64,000 nucleotides of DNA from R-RK-3 sp963834945 (GCA_963834945.1 CAWIDT010000009.1:372001-436000), one strand, 5' to 3'; positions 43,178 to 53,966 are shown, counted from the first letter of the stretch. Translations and numbers: made by a program. Notes: generated from the sequence alone by a model not told the origin.

Positions 43178-44017
43178 TCAGTCGCGCAGCAATTCGTTGA
43201 TCGATGTCTTCGAGCGCGTTTGCTCGTCGACGCGCTTCACGATCACGGCGCAATAGAGCGAAGGCCCCGGCTCCTTCGATGGCAGGGGCTTTCCCGGAAG
43301 CGCGCCGGGCACGACGACCGAATAGGGCGGCACGCGGCCCATGAAGGTCTCACCCGTGGCGCGGTCGACGACCTTGGTGGACTGGCCGAGATACACACCC
43401 ATCGACAACACCGAGCCTTCGCCGACGATCACGCCCTCGGCGACCTCCGACCGTGCCCCGATGAAGCAGCCATCCTCGATGACCACGGGGCCTGCCTGCA
43501 ATGGCTCCAGCACGCCGCCGATCCCGGCGCCGCCGGAAATATGCACATTGCTGCCGATCTGCGCGCATGAGCCGACCGTCGCCCAGGTGTCGATCATGGT
43601 GCCGCTGCCGACATGGGCGCCCAGATTGACGAAGCTGGGCATCAGCACGACGCCCGGCGCGATATAGGCGGAATGCCTGACGACGCAGCCGGGCACGGCG
43701 CGAAAGCCGGCGGCGCGAAACTCGGCTTCCCCCCAGCCGGCAAATTTGGAGGGCACCTTGTCCCACCAGGGGGCGCCGCCGGGGCCGCCCTGGATGGTGC
43801 TCATATCGTTCAGGCGGAAGGAGAGCAGCACGGCTTTCTTCAACCATTGATTGACGATCCATTCGCCGTCCCGCTTCTGCGCGACCCGCACCTCGCCGCT
43901 ATCGAGCATCGCCAGCGCCCGGATCACGGCGTCGCGCACGTCCCCCTTCGTGCCGGGGCCAATGCCGTCCCTCTGGTCGAAGGCGTTTTCGATGGTCTGT
44001 TGCAGAGCGTCGGTCAT
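43178..44017 (-). CDS. dapD: 2,3,4,5-tetrahydropyridine-2,6-dicarboxylate N-succinyltransferase
   Basis: The 279-residue enzyme catalyses the succinylase step of lysine and diaminopimelate synthesis. It shows an N-terminal helical domain (Phe-Asp-Gln-Arg-Asp-Gly), Trp-Trp-Asp-Lys-Val-Pro, and a left-handed beta-helix built of hexapeptide repeats such as Ile-Gly-Ser-Asn-Val-His-Ile-Ser-Gly-Gly-Ala-Gly-Ile-Gly-Gly-Val-Leu-Glu. The ATG at 44017 with GGGGAG gives the usual length; the frame is open to 44083. A 170-bp gap with repeats separates it from the deaminase gene. Confidence 0.96.
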   Translation of the reverse strand: MTDALQQTIENAFDQRDGIGPGTKGDVRDAVIRALAMLDSGEVRVAQKRDGEWIVNQWLKKAVLLSFRLNDMSTIQGGPGGAPWWDKVPSKFAGWGEAEFRAAGFRAVPGCVVRHSAYIAPGVVLMPSFVNLGAHVGSGTMIDTWATVGSCAQIGSNVHISGGAGIGGVLEPLQAGPVVIEDGCFIGARSEVAEGVIVGEGSVLSMGVYLGQSTKVVDRATGETFMGRVPPYSVVVPGALPGKPLPSKEPGPSLYCAVIVKRVDEQTRSKTSINELLRD

Positions 44018-44122
44018 GCTGGCTCCCCGCGCGGGTCTTGAGGGTCTCCGTCTCTTGGTGCGGCCTGGCGAACCCCTTGTCAACGGCTTCGCGAGCGCGC
44101 GCCAGCAGCAGCGTGCCGGTCA

Positions 44123-44875
44123 TCAGGCCTCGGCCCGGCCCGGCGTGTCGTCTTCGGCGCCGTCCGGCATGGCCGCCAGCACCTCTTCCAGGAAGCCGGT
44201 GAGATCGCCGGTGATGTGGTGGATATGCGGCGGCAGCACCCGCCATTCGGCGATGCCCTTTTGCGAGGGATGGTCGTAAAAGCTGGAGCGCACCAGCACC
44301 GTCGCCATGCCCAGCGCGTGCGGCGCCTCCAGATTATGCGGAATGTCCTCGAACATCGCCGATGTCGTCGCCTCGACGCCATGCGCCCGCAGAAAGCGGT
44401 CATAGGCCTCGGCCGAGGGTTTGGGCACATAATCGCCCGCGACGATGTCGAACAGCTCGTCGAAATGATGCAGCACGCCAAGCTTTGCCGCGACCCGCTC
44501 GGCATGGGCGCGCGAGCCGTTGGTGAAGATGAACTTGCGGCCCGGCAGCCGCTCCAGCGCCGCGCCGAGGCGGGGCGCCTCGCAGACCGGCGCCAGGTCG
44601 ATGTCATGCACATAGTCGAGGAAGCGCTCGGGCGGCAGATTGTGCTCGCGCATCAGCCCGGCGAGCGTGGTGCCGTAGCGGTAGTAATAGTCCTTCTGCA
44701 CGCGCTTGGCCTCATCGAGGCCGACCCCGAGGAACGCCGCGATAAACGCCCCCATCCGCTGATCCACCTGCGCGAACAGGTTGCACTCGGACGGGTACAG
44801 CGTGTTGTCGAGATCGAAGATCCAGGTCTGGGTGCGGGCGAAGGGGGTTAGGGAGGCGGGGGTGACGAGGTGCAT
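44123..44875 (-). CDS. HAD-family pyrimidine 5'-nucleotidase
   Basis: The 250-residue protein has HAD motif I Phe-Asp-Leu-Asp-Asn-Thr-Leu-Tyr-Pro near residue 20, motif II Phe-Thr-Asn-Gly-Ser, a Lys in Val-Pro-Lys-Pro, and motif IV Phe-Glu-Asp-Ile-Pro. It resembles yeast Sdt1-type pyrimidine 5'-nucleotidases. It would dephosphorylate UMP/CMP or related phosphates. It sits between argB and dapD, an arrangement common in Hyphomicrobiales. The ATG at 44875 is clear. Confidence 0.88.
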   Translation of the reverse strand: MHLVTPASLTPFARTQTWIFDLDNTLYPSECNLFAQVDQRMGAFIAAFLGVGLDEAKRVQKDYYYRYGTTLAGLMREHNLPPERFLDYVHDIDLAPVCEAPRLGAALERLPGRKFIFTNGSRAHAERVAAKLGVLHHFDELFDIVAGDYVPKPSAEAYDRFLRAHGVEATTSAMFEDIPHNLEAPHALGMATVLVRSSFYDHPSQKGIAEWRVLPPHIHHITGDLTGFLEEVLAAMPDGAEDDTPGRAEA

Positions 44876-45061
44876 TGCCGCAATCTACAGCAGGATCGGT
44901 TTGGAGGGAAACACTTGCCCGATTTTCCATCGTCGTCCCGGACTTGATCCGGGACCTGATGCCTTATTTGCGGGATTGGACGTGAGGCATAGGCCCCGCG
45001 TCAGTGCGGGGCGACATACGTTTGGCATCTGAGGCATAGCCGGTCGAAGCTGCCCGCGGGC

Positions 45062-46495
<1,434 letters not shown>

Positions 46496-46860
46496 TCGTC
46501 GCCCCGCTTACAAAATGACTTGAAAAAACAATTAAGAAGTGTCGTACAGACAAACGAATTTACGCGCCAGCGGCAGCACTGCACAGCGGCGGGAAACCCA
46601 CAGTCGCTGTTTTCAGATGCAAATGTCGCCCAACTGCGTCGGCCCCGATAGGGGAATCAAGACGCCTTCGCCGTCGTCCCGGACAAGCGAAGCACAGATC
46701 CGAGACCCATTGGCTTATCCGCGAACGCTGCGCCAGGCCGAATTGCGATGAGACCCCGGACAGCCCTTCGGGCTTCCGGGGCGACGAAGAGATGGGGCGA
46801 GTGGATGCGGAATAGGCAGCTTTTGACCGGGCGACCGACAGCCATATGCGTCGCATCGCG
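46496..46860. other. 365-bp intergenic region with an extragenic repeat, no gene
   Basis: Bases 46671-46793 hold a CGTCGTCCCGGAC ... CTTCCGGGGCGACGA inverted repeat of the same type as 13829-14082. The rest (46500-46670) is more AT-rich near the membrane-protein start and shows no coding signal. Confidence 0.45.
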
Positions 46861-47777
46861 TTAATCCCGCTCGATCAGCGTCCCCGCGCCGTGCTTCGTG
46901 AACAGCTCGATCAGCACCGCGTGCGGCACCTTGCCGTTGATGATCACCACGCCCTCGACGCCGGCCTCGACCACGTCGATGCAGCCCTCCACCTTGGGGA
47001 TCATGCCGCCGGATATGGTGCCGTCCGCGATCAGGGCACGCGCCTCCGAAACGGTCAGCTTCGGGATCAGCGTGCCGTGCCTGTCCAGCACGCCCGGCGA
47101 CATCGGTCAGCAGCAGCAACCGCATCGCCTTCATTGCGCTGGCGAGGGCGCTGGCGAAGGTGTCGGCGTTGATGTTGTAGGTGACGCCCTCGCGCGACAC
47201 CCCGATCGGCGCGATCACCGGGATGAGCTCGCCCCCCGCGATCACCTCGACGATGTGCGGGTTGACTTCCTCCGGCTCGCCGACGAAGCCCAGGTCGATC
47301 ACCTTCTCGATGTTGGAATTGGGGTCGCGCACCCGCCGCTCCAGCTTCTTGGCGATCAGCAGATTGGCGTCCTTGCCGGAGATGCCGCAGGCGCGCCCGC
47401 CCGCCTTGTTGATCGCCGCCACGATCTGCTTGTTGATCGACCCGGCCAGCACCATCTCGACCACTTCGACGGTGGCGGCGTCGGTGACGCGCAAGCCATC
47501 GGCGAATTCGCTCTTGATCTGCCAGCCGGTCGAGCAGCTTGCCGATCTGCGGCCCGCCGCCATGCACCACGACCGGCTTCACGCCCGCCTGCTCCAGCAG
47601 CACGATGTCGCTGGCGAAGCACCGGGCCAGCGTCTCGTCGCCCATGGCGTGGCCACCATACTTCACCACGACCACCTGCTCGTCGTAGCGCTGCATGAAG
47701 GGCAGGGCCTCGGACAAGATCACCGCATGGGTTTGCGGCGTTATGGAAGCGTGTGGCGTCGTCTCGGGCGTTTTCAT
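46861..47777 (-). pseudogene. argB: Acetylglutamate kinase, split by two single-base frameshifts as sequenced
   Basis: Three frames read in order make a complete ArgB (EC 2.7.2.8, second step of arginine synthesis). From the ATG at 47777 the first frame gives Val-Val-Val-Lys-Tyr-Gly-Gly-His-Ala-Met and Val-His-Gly-Gly-Gly-Pro-Gln-Ile-Gly. The second begins near 47522 with Ile-Lys-Ser-Glu-Phe-Ala-Asp-Gly-Leu-Arg-Val-Thr and runs to Leu-Leu-Leu-Thr-Asp-Val-Ala-Gly. The third begins near 47098 with Val-Leu-Asp-Arg-His-Gly-Thr-Leu and ends at 46861 with Gly-Ala-Gly-Thr-Leu-Ile-Glu-Arg-Asp. Removing one base at each junction restores about 304 residues. Two independent one-base insertions in a biosynthetic gene point to sequence error rather than decay. 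Confidence 0.9.
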
Positions 47778-47935
47778 TGATCCTGCTCAAAAATGTGGCG
47801 ATCGGGCTCTAATATAGCGCCTATGCTCCGCTGGTTGAATCATTTACGCGGCCTGTCAATTGTGGCCTTAAAGTGCTCGCGCTCCTCGCGGGATTGCGAT
47901 ATGTGAACAGGTACGGGTAACTCACGGGGGAAGGC

Positions 47936-49621
47936 GTGGCCGAAACATCGGGCTTCATGACCGATCTGCCGCAATCGGCCTATTTGTCGTTGTCGATCAA
48001 GCGTGCCATTTCCGCCGCGCAGCAGCGCTCGCATCGCTATGTGACGCTTGAGCATCTGCTGTTGTCGCTGCTCGATGATCCGGACGCGCTGGCGCTGCTG
48101 GAAGGCGTGCACGCGGACATTCCCGCCATTAAGGTCAGCGCCGCCGATACGGTGAACCGCAACCTCGCCACCCTCTATACGCCCGGAGAGTTCGATCTGC
48201 GCGCCAGCTACAAGGTCGAGCGCGTGCTGCAGACGGCCTCTGATGACGCCGACCGGCTGAACTGCCACGAGGTCGATGCCGCCTTCGTGCTGGCCGCGAT
48301 CTCACGCGAGAGCGACAATCCGGCCGGCGACATTCTGAAGCGCAACGGCTTTGCCTATTCCGCCGCGATGACCTGGCTCTATACCCATCGGGGCCAGGCA
48401 ACCAACGGTCGCCCCGCGTCGAAAGCAGCTCCAGCTCCGGCGCCACAACGGGCGGCACCGCCATCGCCTCGCGAGGCGGCACCCTCGGAAGCGGCGCGGG
48501 AGGCAGTGCAATACAGCGACGACGAGTTTTCCGACGCCGATCTGGAAGAAATCGAAGAGGATCTGGAGCCGGAGACAGCCAGTACCGCCCCCGAAGTGCC
48601 CAGGGCGCCGGCCGCCTTGCCGCGCCTGGCGCCTGCATCGCCGCCCGGCAAATCGTATCCACCGCCGCAGATGCCCGCCGGTGGCGACGATGATGAGGGT
48701 TTTTACGGAGAGGCTCAACACTCCGAGCCGCCCCTGGCGCCGCCGCCCCCAGGTCTGGCACCGCGCCGGCGCGAGGCGGCCGAGGCTGGCAACGGCTACG
48801 CGCCTGCGCCGGCGCCTGGAGCGCAGCCGGCCGCACGGCGCGCCGACCCGCAAGTGCCGTCCGCGGCGCGTCTCGACCAGATGCGGCTTCGCCCCGGTGC
48901 GTCGCGTCCGCGTGGGCCTCTGACCGCGCCGCCTCCCGCGCCGCCCTCGGCTCCAGCCTCGGCCAGAACGGCGGCCAAGAAGCGGCCGGTTCCGGCCCCG
49001 GCCCCCGTGCCAGCTCCGGCGCCCAACCAGGCCAAAGGCGCCGCCCCCGCGGAACGGCCGAAAGGCCGTGCCAAGCAGCGCCGGACCGGCCCTTACGACG
49101 CAATTGTTGGGCGGCTGATCGAAAACATTCCGCGCCGTATGCGCGCCGCCTCACCCGAGCGCATCGAAGTGCGGCTCTCGCGGGAGGACAGTGTGACGCT
49201 CGGCCGGGGAATGGAGGGCCGCGCGGAGTCGATACGTCACGATGTCCTGGTGACGCAGGCGATGAGCGTAATGTTGCGCGCGCCCGATGGCGGCTTCAAC
49301 ATCGAGCCGCTGAGCCCGGAAACGCAGTGGATTTTCGACCGGCCCGAGCCAGCGGATGGTGAAATCTACGGCCGCTGGCGCTGGGTGGTCACGCCGAGCG
49401 AAACCGGACAGCGCAGGCTGCAACTCGTGGTCGCGGCGCGCAGCATCGACCGCAACGGTCTCGTCGGCGATACCGCGCTGCCCGATCAGATCATCACTGT
49501 GCGGGTGGGCATGAATTACTGGCACAGCCTGACGCGCGGCATCCAATGGCTGGGAGCGATGATCCTGGGCGGCATCGTGACGGAGTTGGCGCTGATCGGA
49601 TTGCGCGTCCTGGAGCGCTAG
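47936..49621 (+). CDS. Clp-N-domain protein with disordered middle and C-terminal membrane segment (unrecognised family)
   Basis: The 561-residue protein starts with GTG behind GGGGGAAGG; an ATG at 47957 is an alternative. Residues 13-150 look like the paired Clp-N repeat (Val-Thr-Leu-Glu-His-Leu-Leu-Leu-Ser-Leu-Leu, then Glu-Val-Asp-Ala-Ala-Phe-Val-Leu-Ala-Ala-Ile), without any AAA+ module. About 160-385 is Pro/Ala-rich with an acidic patch and is probably disordered. About 390-530 is a compact beta-rich domain (Pro-Arg-Arg-Met-Arg, Glu-Val-Arg-Leu-Ser, Trp-Arg-Trp-Val-Val-Thr-Pro), and a hydrophobic helix lies near the C terminus. It might present Clp-N-type adaptor surfaces at the membrane. 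The stop TAG is the edge of repeat B. Confidence 0.75.
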   Translation: MAETSGFMTDLPQSAYLSLSIKRAISAAQQRSHRYVTLEHLLLSLLDDPDALALLEGVHADIPAIKVSAADTVNRNLATLYTPGEFDLRASYKVERVLQTASDDADRLNCHEVDAAFVLAAISRESDNPAGDILKRNGFAYSAAMTWLYTHRGQATNGRPASKAAPAPAPQRAAPPSPREAAPSEAAREAVQYSDDEFSDADLEEIEEDLEPETASTAPEVPRAPAALPRLAPASPPGKSYPPPQMPAGGDDDEGFYGEAQHSEPPLAPPPPGLAPRRREAAEAGNGYAPAPAPGAQPAARRADPQVPSAARLDQMRLRPGASRPRGPLTAPPPAPPSAPASARTAAKKRPVPAPAPVPAPAPNQAKGAAPAERPKGRAKQRRTGPYDAIVGRLIENIPRRMRAASPERIEVRLSREDSVTLGRGMEGRAESIRHDVLVTQAMSVMLRAPDGGFNIEPLSPETQWIFDRPEPADGEIYGRWRWVVTPSETGQRRLQLVVAARSIDRNGLVGDTALPDQIITVRVGMNYWHSLTRGIQWLGAMILGGIVTELALIGLRVLER

Positions 49622-49723
49622 AACCTTTTCCGCTCCGATTAAATCGGAGCGGGGCTCTATCTCTTTGTTCTGTCGCATTTTCGCGACGCGGACCGGCATC
49701 CACTTCGCTGGAAAATGCCCTAG
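49618..49723 (-). repeat. Palindromic repeat family B, copy 2
   Basis: The element of about 106 bp begins CTAGAACC and TTTTCCGCTCCGATTAAATC, continues through GCGCATTTTC-like sequence, and ends CTGGAAAATGCCCTAG. Relative to the copy at 42254-42379 it is inverted and lacks the internal GGCCCCGCG hairpin. CTAG at its start carries the TAG stop of the Clp-N gene. Confidence 0.8.
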
Positions 49724-49739
49724 GCAGGGCCGTTCCCTT

Positions 49740-50720
49740 TTAAGACATCCCAGATACCTCCGCCCCGGCCACGCTGGCTACTCGGCGGGCGCGCAGCATA
49801 TCCTTGGACGCCAGCAGCGCGCCGCCGGTGATCGCCAGGGTGGCAAGCCAGAGCACTGGGCTGGCATCGGCAAGGCCGAACAGGATCAGCAGCAGCGTGG
49901 AGAGCAGCGGCGCAAAATAGGCCGAGGCGCCGAGCACGCGCAGATCGCCGTGCTTGCAGCCATAATCCCAGACATAGAAGGCAAGCCCCACCGGGCCTAG
50001 CCCAAGTCCGGCGCAGGCCAGCCATTGCGTCGCCGTGAGGGGCCAGGCGGTCCGCTCCAGGGCGAGATGCGCCAGCACGCCTCCGAGCGCCGTCGCGGCG
50101 CAATAGAGGGCGACGGCACTGCTCGGCACGGACGCGAACAGCCGCGACAGCACCGAATAGGCCGCCCAGGTCAGGGCCGACAGCAGCGCCACTCCGTAAC
50201 CGGCGAGGGCGGGGCGTGACAGCGAGGGAAACGCCGTTCCCTTGGTGATCGCCAGAACCGCACCGGCGAACGCCAATAATGCGCCCACCAGATGATGCCA
50301 GCGCAACCCGCCTCCAAGGCCCTCTTCCGCCTCGATCGAAGCGGAGCGCGGCTCTGATTCTGGAAAATGCTCTGATGCCGGCAGCAGCGCGGAGAACAGC
50401 ACGATCAGGAGCGGCCACAGATAATTCACCAGATTGGCTTCCAGCGGCGGCGCGAGGCTCAGGCTGAGGAAGTAGAAAAAATGAAAGCCGAGCAGCCCGC
50501 CAATGCCGAGCGCCGCCGCCGGCAGCGTGACGAGCCCCAGGTCGCGGCGGGCGGACGGACTCGCCGCGAGATAGCCCAATCCAATCAGCGCCCCGAGGCT
50601 GAAGCTCATCGCCACGAGCTGGAACGGCGGGATGGCTCCGGCGAGCACGGTCAGTGGAGCGAGCGCCGACCACAGCAGCACCGCGATCAATCCGACGCCG
50701 GTGGCCGCACGCACCGTCAT
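49740..50720 (-). CDS. EamA/DMT family transporter with an in-frame repeat insertion
   Basis: The 326-residue protein is a ten-helix drug/metabolite transporter with two EamA halves (Leu-Trp-Ser-Ala-Leu-Ala-Pro-Leu, Asn-Tyr-Leu-Trp-Pro-Leu, and Trp-Ala-Ala-Tyr-Ser-Val in the second half). I use the ATG at 50720, which has a GGAG site and avoids overlap with phaB; the frame opens further upstream. Residues of about 114-133 (Glu-His-Phe-Pro-Glu-Ser-Glu-Pro-Arg-Ser-Ala) form a hydrophilic insert between two membrane helices and are encoded by a shortened copy of repeat B. The substrate is unknown. Confidence 0.88.
   Translation of the reverse strand: MTVRAATGVGLIAVLLWSALAPLTVLAGAIPPFQLVAMSFSLGALIGLGYLAASPSARRDLGLVTLPAAALGIGGLLGFHFFYFLSLSLAPPLEANLVNYLWPLLIVLFSALLPASEHFPESEPRSASIEAEEGLGGGLRWHHLVGALLAFAGAVLAITKGTAFPSLSRPALAGYGVALLSALTWAAYSVLSRLFASVPSSAVALYCAATALGGVLAHLALERTAWPLTATQWLACAGLGLGPVGLAFYVWDYGCKHGDLRVLGASAYFAPLLSTLLLILFGLADASPVLWLATLAITGGALLASKDMLRARRVASVAGAEVSGMS
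50320..50378 (-). repeat. Shortened repeat B copy inside the EamA transporter gene
   Basis: On the minus strand it reads AGAGCATTTTCCAG, then AATCAGAGCCGCGCTCCG, then a diverged CTTCGATCGAGGCGGAA. These three pieces match, in order, parts of the copy at 42254-42379 with about 70 internal bases missing. The length keeps the frame open. Confidence 0.75.
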
Positions 50721-50772
50721 GATCCGCTCGGCTCCGATGCCGGGGCCGACGCGCGAGGCCGCCGCGAGCCCG

Positions 50773-51498
50773 TCATCCCGTAATATATTGGCCGCCATTG
50801 ACGGTCAGCGTCGCGCCGGTGATGAAGGCTCCGTCGTCTCCGGCGAGGAACGCGACGCAGCGCGCGATCTCGGCGCTTTTGCCCAGCCGGCCCACGGGAA
50901 TCTGCGCAATGATGCTGTCCAGCACCTTTTCCGGAACGGCGGCGACCATGTCGGTGTCGATATAGCCGGGCGCGATGCAATTCACGGTGATGCCCTTGCG
51001 CGCGGTTTCCTGCGCCAGCGCCTTGGTAAAGCCGATCACGCCCGCCTTGGCGGCGGAATAATTGCTCTGCCCCATCTGGCCTTTCTGGCCGTTGATCGAG
51101 GAAATGTTGATGATGCGACCCCAATTGCGGCTGCGCATGCCCTCGATGATCGGCTGGGTCATGTTGAACATCGAGTTGAGATCGACACGTATCACCTCGT
51201 TCCACATCGCCGGCGTCATTTTGTGGAGCATGGAATCGCGCGTGATGCCGGCATTGTTGACGACGACGTCAACGGGTCCGAGTTCGGCTTCGACGCGCTT
51301 CAGTCCGGCGGCGCAGGTCTCATAGTCGCCCACGTCCCATTTATAAACGGGGATGCCGGTTTCCATCTGAAATGCTTGCGCGGCGCCGTCATTGCCGCCG
51401 TAGTTGGCGGCGACCCGGAAGCCCCTGTCCTTCAGCGCAATGGAAATGGCGTGGCCGATACCCCTGGTTCCACCTGTAACAACCGCGACCTTTGCCAT
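50773..51498 (-). CDS. phaB: Acetoacetyl-CoA reductase
   Basis: The 241-residue SDR enzyme has Thr-Gly-Gly-Thr-Arg-Gly-Ile-Gly, Asn-Asn-Ala-Gly-Ile-Thr-Arg-Asp-Ser, Ile-Ser-Ser-Ile-Asn-Gly-Gln-Lys-Gly-Gln-Met-Gly-Gln and Tyr-Ser-Ala-Ala-Lys. These are the features of PhaB/PhbB, which reduces acetoacetyl-CoA to 3-hydroxybutyryl-CoA with NADPH for polyhydroxybutyrate synthesis. GGAGGAG precedes the ATG. phaA lies about 1 kb upstream on the same strand, separated by a peroxiredoxin gene and two repeat A copies. Confidence 0.95.
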   Translation of the reverse strand: MAKVAVVTGGTRGIGHAISIALKDRGFRVAANYGGNDGAAQAFQMETGIPVYKWDVGDYETCAAGLKRVEAELGPVDVVVNNAGITRDSMLHKMTPAMWNEVIRVDLNSMFNMTQPIIEGMRSRNWGRIINISSINGQKGQMGQSNYSAAKAGVIGFTKALAQETARKGITVNCIAPGYIDTDMVAAVPEKVLDSIIAQIPVGRLGKSAEIARCVAFLAGDDGAFITGATLTVNGGQYITG

Positions 51499-51621
51499 GC
51501 GCCTCCTCCATACGTCTTTTATAAGCCGGCTGAATTGCCGGATTGCAGAAAGTATGGAGAAGTCGGATCGGAATGGCTAGTGGTTCGTCTCTAACGGTCC
51601 GAACCGCTAGCATTTGGCTGA

Positions 51622-51704
51622 TGGATCGAATTGACCTGACATTTTATAGGCTTAGCGCTTTCGTCAGGCTCTCAGCGCGGGGCGCAAATGTCAGGTTCGA
51701 TCCA
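51622..51704. repeat. Inverted repeat element next to repeat A
   Basis: The arms are TGGATCGAA-TTGA-CCTGACATTT and AAATGTCAGGTTCGATCCA: they pair over 19 bases if four extra bases in the left arm loop out. About 41 bases lie between them. I see no second copy in the window. Confidence 0.7.
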
Positions 51705-51809
51705 CTAGACCATGATCGTTTCAAATGAAAACGATCATGGTCTAGATTTCTTTGTTTTCGCACGATTTTTCGGGAAAACCGTTGTCCACTTTTCCCGATC
51801 GTGCTTTAG
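51705..51809 (+). repeat. Palindromic repeat family A, copy 2
   Basis: It begins with a perfect 17-base stem, CTAGACCATGATCGTTT (51705-51721) and AAACGATCATGGTCTAG (51729-51745). After a short AT-rich spacer comes a second hairpin, GCACGATTTTTCGGGAAAAC ... TTTTCCCGATCGTGC, ending CTTTAG. Confidence 0.9.
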
Positions 51810-51822
51810 GCGCTCGAAGACC

Positions 51823-52326
51823 TCAGCGCACTTCCATCCAGATGTTGAGGGTCTTCAGCATGGCGTAGGCGCTGGAGACTTCAGCGATGGAGGGGTCCGC
51901 CTCGACATTGAGGGCCTCGACATAGCCGTCCCGCGCCCACATCGCATAGCGGCGCGATCTGAGGCCGAGGCCCAGATGCGTGGCATCGAGTTCGAGACCG
52001 GCGGCGCTTACGAAATCGGCGTTGCCGTCGCCGAGAAACAGGATTTTGCCTTTGGCGCCGATCGCTTCCGCCCAGACATCCAGGACGAAGGCGTCGTTGA
52101 CGGCGGTGCAGGCGACGATGTCGACCCCGGCCTCGCGTAAGGTTTCGACCTCACCCAGGACGCCGGGCATGTGGATGTAGTGGCAGCTCGGCGTAAACGC
52201 GCCGGGCACGCCGAACAGCATGACGCTTTTTCCGCCGAATATGTCCTGAGCGGTGACATTGGCAGGGCCGGCGTCCGTCATGATTTGAAACGTCGTATTC
52301 GGTACGCGCTCGCCGATCGCAATCAT
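51823..52326 (-). CDS. Peroxiredoxin of the Prx5 type
   Basis: The 167-residue protein has the active-site motif Pro-Gly-Ala-Phe-Thr-Pro-Ser-Cys48 followed by His-Tyr-Ile-His-Met-Pro-Gly, as in Prx5/peroxiredoxin-like alkyl hydroperoxidases. A second cysteine at about 73 might resolve the disulphide. It would reduce hydrogen peroxide or organic peroxides using thioredoxin or glutaredoxin. GGAGGG precedes the ATG. It lies between phaA and phaB but is separated from both by repeats. Confidence 0.92.
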   Translation of the reverse strand: MIAIGERVPNTTFQIMTDAGPANVTAQDIFGGKSVMLFGVPGAFTPSCHYIHMPGVLGEVETLREAGVDIVACTAVNDAFVLDVWAEAIGAKGKILFLGDGNADFVSAAGLELDATHLGLGLRSRRYAMWARDGYVEALNVEADPSIAEVSSAYAMLKTLNIWMEVR

Positions 52327-52373
52327 CGGGGACCCTCCACAGCTTCCATTAAAAGACTATGGCAAAGCGCCCG

Positions 52374-52408
52374 CAAATAAAAGAACGCCCCCGAAGACGG
52401 AGGCGTTC
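52374..52408 (-). terminator. Rho-independent terminator of phaA
   Basis: Read on the minus strand, GAACGCCTCCG-TCTT-CGGGGGCGTTC forms an 11-pair stem with one T-G pair and a four-base loop, and TTTTATTT follows. It lies downstream of the phaA stop at 52543 and upstream of the peroxiredoxin gene, so it should separate their transcripts. Confidence 0.8.
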
Positions 52409-52442
52409 GAACAAAATTCTCCTCACATGTGACTTTTAGCGC

Positions 52443-52542
52443 CTAGACCAGGATCATTTCTGACTAAACGATCCTGATCTCTATCTATTTGCTTGCGCAC
52501 GATTTTTCAGGAAAACCGGTGTCCACTTTTCCCGATCGTGCT

Positions 52543-52546
<4 letters not shown>
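52443..52546 (+). repeat. Palindromic repeat family A, copy 3
   Basis: About 104 bp from CTAG to CTAG, in the same orientation as copies 2 and 4. The first palindrome is diverged (CTAGACCAGGATCATTT), whereas the second half (GCACGATTTTTCAGGAAAAC ... TTTTCCCGATCGTGCTCTAG) is well kept. The final CTAG, read on the minus strand, carries the TAG stop of phaA. Confidence 0.9.
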
Positions 52547-53730
<1,184 letters not shown>

Positions 53731-53885
53731 CGAAGCTGGTCTCCTCTGATGGCGCCGGCGAGAACGGTTTGCCCGCTTCGGCTCCCGATTGGTTTTTGTT
53801 CGTTAAATGGTGCAACACGGCATAAAAGCAAATAAGCTTTTCGCCTATGCCGCATTCGCGAAGTCGGCAACAATAATTATAAGCC

Positions 53886-53911
53886 TGTGCAAAGCCCTGG
53901 TGCTTTGCACA
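53886..53911. promoter_or_regulatory. Perfect palindrome between phaA and phaR, candidate PhaR operator
   Basis: TGTGCAAAGC (53886-53895) and GCTTTGCACA (53902-53911) are exact reverse complements with the six-base spacer CCTGGT. The site lies 56 bp before phaR and about 155 bp before phaA. PhaR repressors are known to bind TGC-rich sites and to regulate their own gene, which fits the two TGC / GCA cores. Confidence 0.7.
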
Positions 53912-53966
53912 AATATCATGTTACTCGTTGTTGCGGCGCAATCCAACGCGCCTGGAGTTAATTGTA

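Larger units (their letters stand above)
51499..51822. other. 324-bp intergenic region filled with two palindromic elements
   Basis: An inverted repeat (arms 51622-51644 and 51686-51704) is followed directly by repeat A copy 2 (51705-51809). Between phaB and the first arm the sequence shows only the phaB leader. No coding signal is seen. Confidence 0.6.
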
